DNA of 64,000 bases, from contig JBBBDQ010001611.1 in the NCBI GenBank assembly GCA_037127315.1, forward strand, positions 2,754,501-2,818,500. Direction: 5' to 3'. This stretch comes from Ascarosepion bandense (taxonomy: Eukaryota > Mollusca > Cephalopoda > Sepiida > Sepiidae). Position 1 is the stretch's first letter. The number at the start of each line of letters is the position of its first letter. Shown piece by piece: positions 10,254-19,700 of the stretch. A program made the position numbers and the translations under genes. Below the pieces are notes generated by a model. The model ran no database searches. It was given only the letters and a program-made list of their open reading frames with translations, and had not been told where the DNA came from.

Positions 10254-10533
10254 GTCAGTTAAGTGTCATACGTGATGCACGCTTGGGCGATCATGTCTCG
10301 AAAGAGACATGACTGACTGGGCAGAAGATTATCCCTCAGTAGTTTGCCATTGCTTTCTGCGGTAGTCTGGTCGCTAGCCAAGTCTATAGAACCCAGTCTG
10401 TCCTATTGATTAACCCATAACTGGAGGGAAGAGACGGATTAATACTTTCCAAGAGTATTTGTACTGAAGTGAATGCAAGAAATTCAACTGGAATTCGAAC
10501 TCGGCACCCTGATTTGTCGTTCCGAATATTGTA
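10254..10533 (-). mobile_element. SINE copy, minus orientation, cut by the LTR element
   Basis: Reverse complement of the SINE at 9309-9619 from its 3' tail (AGTCAGTTAAGTGTCATACG) to the head (GGAATTCGAACTCGGCACCCTGATTTG...GTTCCGA). The tRNA-like A-box end is missing; it stops next to the LTR at 10538. The LTR element's insertion or an older truncation removed it. Confidence 0.75.
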
Positions 10534-10537
10534 CAAG

Positions 10538-11043
10538 TGTTGTATATCAATAAACAACAAACACGTCTGTATATAAAAATATATCAAGTGATATTTTTAT
10601 TAATGAACGATGGACCGTGTAGCCTAGTGAACAGAGAGTGAGAGCGCGCTTCTAGGGGTTGACGGTTGCGTACCCCGCAATAGCAGCATGCTATTGGGGG
10701 CAGCTATGAACTGCCTTCCTTCGTGTTCTGTGATTCTGCTGCTACTTCGGCTCTCACTTCTTCTGACTGGCGAATCCGTGTTTTATATAAATATCTTGAC
10801 TGGCGAATATATGTTTTATATAAATATCTTCCAAAACCGGGCCTTGTTTCTTCCGGCTTTGCCTTGATCACGCGACGCCCACGCGACGCCTACGTAATTC
10901 TCAGAGTCACCTGTCTGTTTGCCTCTGAGTTATTTCCGCATCTGCCGGAAATAGGGTCAAAGTGACATCCGTTACTTTTCACCGACCGGAAACAACACGG
11001 CTTGTATCAGCCTTTCTTGGGTGGGCCAGACCGTTATATTACA
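10538..11043 (-). repeat. 3' LTR of the non-autonomous element
   Basis: This copy matches 12850-13328 along its length but has about 27 bp extra near 10785-10830, where a short piece (CTTGACTGGCGAATATATG...) duplicates the preceding TGGCGAAT...TTTTATATAAATATC word. The two LTRs therefore differ by at least this duplication plus scattered substitutions, so the insertion is not brand new. Confidence 0.85.
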
Positions 11044-11068
11044 TTCCTCGCCCTCCCATTTTCCAAAA
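11044..11068 (-). promoter_or_regulatory. Polypurine tract of the non-autonomous LTR element
   Basis: On the minus strand the sequence directly before the 3' LTR reads AAAATGGGAGGGCGAGGAATG, purine-rich as expected for the plus-strand DNA primer of an LTR element. Confidence 0.65.
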
Positions 11069-11281
11069 TGTTTACCTCAGAACATTTTAAGCGCAACACC
11101 CCCACACTCCTCCCCATGCCACACAAGCCCGACAATTGTATAAAACATGTGCATGCCAAAACAACAAAACATGTGCATGCCGAAACAAAAAAAACAACAA
11201 AAAAGATATAGGGGAGCCTACATCGGCAACCCAACAATGTTCGTGTCCCTCTTGAAAATTGTTCTACCAACTCGATGTTTC

Positions 11282-11313
11282 ATTGTTCTTTTTTTTTTTT
11301 TTTTTTTTTTTTA
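11282..11313. repeat. Poly(T) run
   Basis: About 25 consecutive T on the plus strand inside the LTR element. Confidence 0.9.
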
Positions 11314-11812
11314 ATATCCATTTTCACAGAATTGGGCAAAGTTCTTAAAAATGTTCATTTTCTTTCTCGACTCTGTCCATAAGCGTAGACACCTCGATGC
11401 ATAACCAACATGATTATAGGCGGTAATTGCGCCCCAGTTTCTAAACTAACATCGAGTAAATGACCTTTGACCAACACCATGCGTGCTTCTGCTCGAGTTT
11501 ATTGTTACACATGTAACCTCATTCAATTTAATTTAATTTCAAACATACTATGTTTGAACACAGAAAATATGGTCATTATCTGCCGTACATATCATTCATA
11601 GTCTGACCGAGAAATGTTCAATAGAAAATGAAGAAAATTACCCTGATTCCAACGTTAATCCGCATGCAATTTACTTGTGGAGGATATTAATTTAGTCTAA
11701 AAAAATGGACCCGTGACTCGTAGTTCCTTAGTTTGTACAATGCTTTCCATTCCCTGAACTACTTCCTCTGGATTCGAAACCAAGCATATCTGATTTGTTG
11801 ACATCTCTCTGT

Positions 11813-12060
11813 TTAACGCAGAGACATTTTTGAGTGTCGAACACCCGTAGACCCCGGAGTACTATTCACAACGGATAACTCAATTTCCTTTTCCGAAGCA
11901 CTGTTGCTTCTTTTACACTTAAAAATCCGCTTCCTGGCTATTATTCCCAGGATTATTATTACGCCGACCACGCCAGCAATGATTCCTATCGTCAACCTCT
12001 TCGGGAGTTCTTCATATCCTTCACTAAATCTCTCCATATTTATCTGTTCCAAGGTATTTA
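11813..12060 (-). CDS. Transmembrane and cytoplasmic-tail exon inside the LTR element
   Basis: On the minus strand an open frame ends at a TAA (11813-11815). A hydrophobic run, LTIGIIAGVVGVIIILGIIA, is followed by basic residues RKRIFKCKR and a tail of about 35 residues, the pattern of a type I single-pass membrane protein. The stretch before it is acidic (SEGYEELPKR). There is no initiator ATG with a signal peptide, and a TGA lies a few codons upstream, so this is an exon and not a whole gene. The acceptor CTAG at 12064-12061 would start the exon at 12060 in phase 1, the phase used by all repeated exons of the neighbouring gene; its pyrimidine tract is weak. Another possible acceptor (GGAACAG, about 12046) would give phase 0. 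Function is unknown; it may be a captured host exon or the element's own gene. Confidence 0.55.
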
Positions 12061-12459
12061 CTAGTTTTCAGAAATTAATATATCTTCAAAAGATATTTCC
12101 CAAGTCACATAAATGAAAATTCACAGAGGATGTTGAATTGATGGGAACCTGCACAAAAGCATAATTCCCAACCATAGAAATGCAAATCGTTTTGTAGTGT
12201 ACAGTCATTGAAAAGAAATCCACAAAAAAAAACCTAACACTGCACAACCCAACGAAAACATTGTTATCAACAAGTTAATCCAATTATCCACTTTAAAGAG
12301 TAGAAGAAACTTCCTTTACATGATTGTACATTTCACTTACTCAATAAAAGTAAGATTAATTAAGCAACATATATGGTAAAATATTAACAACAAAAATAAA
12401 TCATTAACTCAGATGTTTTGTACTTACAGATAGGTAAATATCTCAACTCCAATCCTCCC

Positions 12460-12545
12460 GTCAACTTTAACACCCTCGTCAACTTTAACACTCCACTTTA
12501 ACACCCCACTCAATTTTAACACCCCCCGTCAACCCCAAACCTAAT
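12460..12545 (-). repeat. Short imperfect tandem repeat in the LTR element
   Basis: TCAACTTTAACACCC-type words are repeated about five times with changes (plus strand). A good splice donor on the minus strand (CT|GTAAGT at 12427/12428) lies just downstream. Confidence 0.65.
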
Positions 12546-12717
12546 GTTCTCTCCCTAGGCGTACCACTCTCTGCCTGCACCCCCTCCGTTCTACCGAACA
12601 ATCCATATTTCTCATTTCTACGGTCAGATCGGCAAAAGTATGCATTTTTTTTTTTTAACGAGACCTACTATAAACACGAGCAGAGAACACACACACTATC
12701 ACATCAAAGAGTCACTT

Positions 12718-12725
12718 ACCTTTCG
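12718..12725 (-). promoter_or_regulatory. Splice donor in the leader of the LTR element
   Basis: The minus strand reads GAAAG|GTAAGTGAC about 90 nt after the primer-binding site, a near-perfect donor. With the acceptor at 12064-12061 it could give a spliced subgenomic RNA that carries the membrane exon. Confidence 0.5.
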
Positions 12726-12805
12726 TTGATGGCTATGGTCTATATTCGTCCGCTGCCTCTATTTTCGTCTTCTTTCTATCTGATGGCAGTAATTCTGTTG
12801 CCGTG

Positions 12806-12838
12806 GTAACCCAGGTTCGAATCCTGGTCACGGCACCA
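12806..12838 (-). promoter_or_regulatory. Primer-binding site complementary to a His-like tRNA
   Basis: On the minus strand TGGTGCCGTGACCAGG begins 11 nt from the 5' LTR. The plus strand reads like a tRNA 3' half ending GGTTCGAATCC...CACGGCACCA, which fits animal tRNA-His from memory. The match extends beyond the usual 18 nt. Confidence 0.65.
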
Positions 12839-12849
12839 AATGACCAGTC

Positions 12850-13328
12850 TGTTGTATATCAATAAACAACAAACACGTCTGTATATAAAAATATATCAAG
12901 TGATATTTTTATTAATGAACGATGGACCGTGTAGCCTAGTGAACAGAGAGTGAGAGCGCGCTTCTAGGGGTTGACGGTGGCGTACCCCGCAATAGCAGCA
13001 TGCTATTGGGGGCAGCTATGAACTGCCTTCCTTCGTGTTCTGTGGTTCTGCTGCTACTTCGGCTCTCACTTCTTCTGACTGGCGAATCCGTGTTTTCGCG
13101 GTCTTTATATATCTTCCAAAACCGGGACTTGTTTCTTCCGGCTTTGCCTTGATCACGCGACGCCCACGCGACGCCTACGTAATTCTCAGAGTCACCTGTC
13201 TGTTTGCCTCTGAGTTATTTCCGCATCTGCCGGAAATAGGGTCAAAGTGACATCCGTTACTTTTCACCGACCGGAAACAACACGGCTTGTATCAGCCTTT
13301 CTTGGGTGGGCCAGACCGTTATATTACA
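12850..13328 (-). repeat. 5' LTR of the non-autonomous element
   Basis: Begins TGTAATATAACGG and ends GATATACAACA on the minus strand. It would hold the element's promoter, close downstream of the terminal exon of the repeat-exon gene. Confidence 0.85.
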
Positions 13329-13718
13329 CAAGTAATATTATATAATTTAATGCAGCTTTGATTTTAATGTTCAAACCGATATCAGATGAGTTTTCATGAA
13401 TATAATTCATAAGCACAATAATCATTCACTAACAAACATAAGATATTTAACAAAAATAATGTTAAGATCAGCCACAGCTGCGATCGTAACATCGATAAAT
13501 CTATAGCCAATCATAACGAAAAATAAAATGAGTATAACCGAAGAGAGAATTTAGTAAAAATGTCACATATTTTCCCTTCCAAATTAAATATATATTTTCC
13601 AGACAATATCTCTTTAAATTTACTGGTGGTGTTAAAATAAATTTGGCAAATCATTTGGTATATTAAAATCAATAGTAGAAATAATCACAAAACGTAAAAT
13701 TTAAATGAAGAATCTACT

Positions 13719-13724
13719 TTTATT
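13719..13724 (-). terminator. AATAAA poly(A) signal of the repeat-exon gene
   Basis: The minus strand reads GTGCAAAATAAAAGTAG about 57 nt after the stop codon at 13781. The same context (ATGTGCAAAATAAAAG) is conserved in the inverted copy near 4650. Confidence 0.75.
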
Positions 13725-16700
13725 TTGCACATTAAAAAGTTTCAATAGGAAAATAGAAAGTAATCATGTCGAGCAATTGTCTATGAAGTCGTGCTGTCTT
13801 CAGCGCAGTCAGCGGCGGCAGTTGTTGAAATTGTCTCCAGGGTCAATGGAACACCTTCAGTTGTAGTTCCTTTTTCTTCCTGCGTGGTGACGTTGCTTCC
13901 TGAAAAGACACAAGACATTTAAAATGATGTTAATAATCTTAGTCAAAAATATTACATTTTACTAAAGAATTATAGTGTAATTTTTTAATAAATATATATT
14001 TATATTTGCTCGTTATATTTCAAAAGCAAAAAAGTGAGTACTTGAATGCTATGTGATATCTGTTCTTATGTTTGGCGGTAGTTGTTGGAAATGTCTCCTG
14101 AATCATTGGAACCCCTTCAGCTGTAGTTCCTTTTTCTTCCTGCGTGGTGACGTTGCTTACTGAAATGACACAAGAGATTTTAAGTGAAGCTAATAATCCT
14201 AGTGAAAAACATATCATTTTCATGTAGAATTATTATGTGGTTATTTAATAAATATATATGTGATATCCGTTTTTCTGTATGGCAGTAAATGATGGAGAAT
14301 CTTTTCAAGAATGAAAATTTAGATTGAGGAAGCAGGAAAATTGTTTTACAGAAGGTGATGTTAATAATTTTGGTAAAAAGTATTATTTTTACCATTAAGG
14401 TAGTCGCCGGCGGTAGATGTTGGATATGTCTCCTGGGTTATTGGAACACCTTCAGCTGTTGTTCCTATTTGTTCCTGCGTGGTGACGTTGCTTACTAGAA
14501 AAGACAAAAGACATTTTTTAAGTTAATAACCTTAGTAAAAAATATTACTTTTTGCTGTAGAAATATAGTGTAATTCTTTAGCAAATATATATTTATATTT
14601 GTTAGTTGTATTTCAAAAGCTAACCGGATTACTGACTTGAAATTTTCATTGGAAACCGTTGTGGATTCCGGAACTGGGAACCGTTGTGGATTCCGGAACT
14701 GGGAACCGTTGTGGATTCCGGAACTGGGAACCGTTGTGAATTCCGGAACTGGGAACCGCACAAAATAAATGGAACATGTTAAACAGAATGGAGTTCTTTC
14801 GAGTTTTGTCGCCCAGTTGTTGTAGTAGACTCGAATTCGAATCCTTCGTCGCCAAGTTTTTATGGATTCCGGAACTGGGAACCGCACAAAATAAATGGAA
14901 CAACAACCAGAATTTGAGATAGAAAAATAAGTATATTAAACGTAAAGAATACAAACGTGAACGCAGGTTAGTAATCGAAAGATTACTGTTAGTAAGAAGT
15001 ATATACAAGTCTCTTAAGTGAAACCGTCGTAGGTTTAGTATGTCCGCGTCGGAAGCTGACGGGTGCTGTGTAATAATGTTCTTGCTGAGTAGAGCCCAGA
15101 GCTACTATAAACTTCTGACGTTGGATTCTCCGTGAAACCTCGGTATCTTTTGGTATCGTTCAGTATCTCACGGTATCTCTCGGATCTGACGGTATCTCTA
15201 ATAGAAGGACTATATGCATACTTTAGAGTCTATTATCATGGAAAAAGGGGAGACCCCCCACATCACTCCCTCCCTAGCTTCTTTTTGGGGGGGATTTAAT
15301 TTTTTTCCGCTTATGGTCTATCATTAGCGGTCCTGTAAATTTTCTTTTCCTGCTTGTTCTTCTAATTTCAGTGGCTACTTGTCAAACGCTTCAAAGATTT
15401 CCTCCATGGCGTCTTCATTTTCTGAAGGTGACAAGCATGGCTCCTGTACCCGTCTTTTTCATATTTGGTTTATGTGTCTAATGTGGGTGGATTTTTTGCC
15501 TTGGATTGTGTACATAACATTCCCCAGTCTGTTTATTATCGTTCCTGGTTGCCATTGTGCCATATTATTTATAAACATTCTGAAATATACCCGTTCCTGT
15601 GTTTTGAACGATCTTTTAGGCACTATAGGTGTGTGCCGGTTTTTATTTTTGCTGGGTAATAATTTGTCAAAAACAGACCGTATTTGGCGGGCAAACATCA
15701 CTTCAGCTGGTGAAAGACCAGATGGTGTGTTCTGTTAGGGGTGATTTCATAAACTTGAAGGAACTATTTTATAGCTCTTTCTGTCGGTACGTCCTCTGCT
15801 TCTTTCAAGGCTCTCTTAAGAGTGTCCACAAACCTTTCGGCTTTCGTGGATGGTATGGTGCTATGTTTGACTTGATAAGTCGCATAGAATTCTTGAAAGT
15901 CGCTCGAGGTGAATTGAGTATCATTATCAGTTACAAGGCAATCTACTACGCCAAATCTTGCGAATAATAATGCGTGTACACATTTCATAGTGTATTCTCC
16001 GCCGTAGGGCTTTTGTATCGGAAGACTTCAGGCCACTTGCTAAAACTACCTACCGTTATAAAGTAGTAATACCCATAAATGGGTCCTGCGTAGTCCGCAT
16101 GGACTCTAGACCAAGGTTCGTCCACCTTTGGCCATGGCTTTTGGATATTTGGCGGTGTCTTTGCTGCTGCAGCGCAGCCTCTACATTTTTCCACCATCTG
16201 AGTAATGTTGTCATCCATATTAGGTCAGTAAACAAAACTTCTCATTAGTGCTTTCATACGGTTTTTTCCTGGGAGTCCGAGATGAAAGTCCTTCAGAATT
16301 CGTCTTTGTAACGATTTGGGTATGACCACTCTTTCATTAAAAAGTAATAAATTATCACAAATTGAAAAGCTGTCCGCTAGATTTCTTTCTTTTTCTTCTA
16401 TTTTCCTCTTGTACTGCGTATGAATTCATCTATTTCAACTTATCTTCTGATTTATAACAATATCACTGGTAATTTCCTTGCTTAGAATTTTACTAATTTC
16501 GTTTTCGGTTCGCAAAGCCGCTATTAGAGAGTCCTCCAGAGGTTCGTATTTCGCAGATATCAATCTAGATAAACCATTCGCATGAGCAATTTTCTTCGAC
16601 GGTAGAAATTCTAGTTTGAAATCGTAATTCAGTTATATCGTTTCTCATCTCAGAAGCCTGTTGGCGGTGTAAACTGGTAGTCGTTTTTTCGATCCGAATA

Positions 16701-19700
16701 TAATGAGCAGAAGTTTTTGGTCACTTTGAAGAGTAAACTCTCTTCCACGTATGTATCTGTGAAAGCGAGTTATGGCGAATATTATGCCTAACGCTTCTTT
16801 CTCTATTTGTGAATAATGCCTATCTGCCGGTAACAACGATCTAGATGCGTGACCTATGGGTTTCCTTGTGCCATCCTACATCTTGTGTGATATACAAGCT
16901 CCCACTCCGTTCGAGCTTGCGTCACTAGCAATGATGATTTCTAGTTTGGGATCAAAATGCGTCAGTGCTAGATCAGACAGTTAATTTCTTTATGATCTCT
17001 TTAAAGGCTTTCTGGCAATCTTTCGTCCAGTTCCATTGAATATCTTTTTTCTATGTTTCATTGAGGGGAGCCTTTAATTTGTGTATACTGTCAATGAATT
17101 CACCGTACTGGTTTGCTAGAACAAGAAAGCTTTGCAACTCTGTGATACTTTTAGGCTCAGGTATATTCTATATTGCAGACGCCCTATCTGGATCCGGTTT
17201 TGTGCCACTTTCATTGTTTATATGGCCTAAGTACTTGATTTCTTTTTTAAAAAATCGCATTTTTTCACCTTTACTTTAAAAACCAAAATCCTAAATTCTT
17301 TTAAAACTTCTTTAATGTGCGTTGCGTTTTCTTCTATCGCTTGTGATTAAAATGTCGTTTAAGTAAGCAGTAGCAAAGTTCTGTCCCATGAGCATAGTAT
17401 CCATAGTCTGTTAAATGATTGATGATGCTAATTTTATTCCCAATAGCAATCTGTTAAATTTGTAAAGTTCTTTGTGCGTATTGATACATAAAATTCTTGT
17501 ACTTTCTTCTTCTCCTGGAATCTGAAGATAAGCTTCAATTAAATCAATTTTAGAAAATACCTTACTACCGTTAAGCTTGGTAAATATTTCCACCGGGTTT
17601 GGCAATGGGTATTGATAATATTTTATAGCATTGTTTAATCCAGTCGAGAAATGTGCGCAAACACGGGTTTCTCCGGATTTTTTCTTTACGTAGACAACTG
17701 GTGCCGCCCATTCACTAAATTCGATTTGTAAAAGGATTCCAGTTTGTACCAATCTGTTTAACTCTTTATCAGTTTTTTCTATGATTGCGAAAGGCAGGTT
17801 TCGCTTTTTCTTGAATACTGGCTGAACGTTTTGCTTTAGTTCAATTTTAGCTGCAAACTTGTTACATTGTCCCAAACCGCTCGAGAATACTTTCGGTAAA
17901 TTGGTTATGTAGTTCTTCTTTTAATTTTGTAGCTTCTGTCTGCTCGCAGTTTATTTTCTTACAAAATGAGCTAATGGGTAAATCCCATACATCAAACTTT
18001 TGCATCCAGCAAATTGTCTGTGTCTTTCATTAAAAATATTTTTCCATGGAATTTTATGTTTAGAATTACTTCTCCTTCAACATTAATACGCTTCCATGTA
18101 ACAGACTTGGTGATTATCTGTGTATGCATCATGGTCCGTCTATTTTGCTTCCTCCATGTTTGTAAATTAATTATAGTTAGATCCGATCCTGAATCTAACT
18201 GTAATTTTACCTTCTTATTTAAAATCTCGAGTTCTATGCATTTTTTGTATTTAGATTGTCTTTGCAGTCCACTCTAGTAGATCTTACTCTACTAGTGTGT
18301 CTTTTATTTCTGCATACGGATGCCTTATATTCAATTTTTCCACAAGTTAAACAGTTATTGTCTTTAAATCGACAGTCATTATTCCACTGAAATCCACCAC
18401 ATCTGTAACATGCAGATGGGGAGGGGTATTTTTTATTTGAGCTCTGTCATTAATCGCCCTATATCTTGTCATTTTGCCATCAAATGTTTGTTTTTCTTTT
18501 AGGGGGGGTGAAAATCGCAAATTTTTGTTTAACTTACGTATGTGTGCTAGTCCCAATTCCTGAACATCTTTCGAGTGTTTTTTTTTTTTTTTGACATTTT
18601 TGACAGTCTTCTGACAGTTTTTGTAGCGTTAATTCAGGCTCATTTTGAATCTTCGTAAGCATTCTTTACGCATTTCGCTGTCCCTGTCTGGGACTAATCC
18701 TTGTACGAATATAAGACATTTAAAGTTGTCAATTTAAAATCATCGCAAGCAATGTTTGTTAATGATTTCGTCGAACGTCGAATAACACTCATTTTCGCTT
18801 TTTAAAAGGTTGAGGCATTTCCACCTTTTGTGAAAAAGTGAAATCTTTGGACTGAAGAGGTCCGTAAGTCATATAACTGCCTCGTCAAGCGTCAAATCGT
18901 TTGTTTTCTTCGGCAGAATATAGTCCACAAATTTTGCGTACTCCTCTGTTCCCACTTTCCTGAGTAATAACCTTAGCTTTTTTGCTTCTGTCCAGTTTTG
19001 GCAATCAAATTTGAAAATGTCTTCATAGCGTCTGAAATAGTTTCCAAAATTTTTATCATCTTCAAGCGAGTACTTAAATATTTCTATTGTGTTCCAAACT
19101 GTGTCTTGGAAAAAAGTCGCCTCTTTTTAAATATCCTTTTCTTGTGAGTTAAATGTCACTTTTAATAGTAATTCTTGGAATTATATTTGTCTCTCTTCAT
19201 TTATTCTTTGTGATTCCATCTGTTTTTCTCTGATTTTAACTGTTTCAAGTAAATTTTCCTTCAATTTTAGCGGTCTCTCCTCACTTTTTATAATCTCAAG
19301 CATTGTTTTAAAGTCTTTCAATTTTTTTTTTGTTTTGTTTCAGTGAGAGGTTTCACTTTTTTACCGCTGATTTTTGTACTAAATTTTGTAAAAGATTTTC
19401 CTGTTTAGATTGTTGTGTTATATTTTTTCTTATTTTCTTGTGTTGACTGTCAATTTTAGAAGTAATTCCTGGAGTTGTAATTGTCTTTCTTCGTTTATTC
19501 TTTGAATTTCCATTTGCCTTTATTTATTCTTTGAATTTTTATATGTTTTTCCTCGAATTTTAATTGTTTCTCTTCACTTCTTTTTATCATCTCAAGCACT
19601 GCATTTTGAAATTCTTCCATGCTTTTTTGCTTTGTTTCCGTGAGAAGCGTCACATTTTTACGTTGCTTTTTTGCATCAGATATTTTTCTTAATTTTCTTT

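Larger units (their letters stand above)
10538..13328 (-). mobile_element. Non-autonomous LTR retrotransposon carrying a transmembrane exon
   Basis: Two direct LTRs (10538-11043, 506 bp; 12850-13328, 479 bp) share their ends, TGTTGTATATC and GTTATATTACA on the plus strand. The four bases CAAG precede the left LTR (10534-10537) and follow the right one (13329-13332), a target duplication showing one insertion event. A primer-binding site next to the right LTR and a purine tract next to the left LTR set the orientation as minus. The internal region is only about 1.8 kb and shows no gag, protease, RT or integrase, so the element depends on others. It does contain a 78-codon open frame for a membrane anchor (11813-12060) and two good splice donors, which is unusual for such elements. 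Superfamily (BEL/Pao, gypsy or other) cannot be told without pol. Confidence 0.8.

Noticed and set aside
12781..12840. A tRNA gene ending in CACGGCACCA.
   Set aside because: Only the 3' half is present and the CCA is in the DNA; it is the complement of a primer-binding site of the minus-strand LTR element.
10723..13250. Open frames of 71 and 80 codons on the plus strand (both with ALITRRPRDAYVILRV).
   Set aside because: They lie inside the two LTRs and are read against the element's orientation; they are shared only because the LTRs are copies.
14495..15008. Minus-strand frames with repeated RFPVPES or VPSSGIHNG.
   Set aside because: They arise from the 25-bp tandem LTR ends; the peptide repeat is a by-product.
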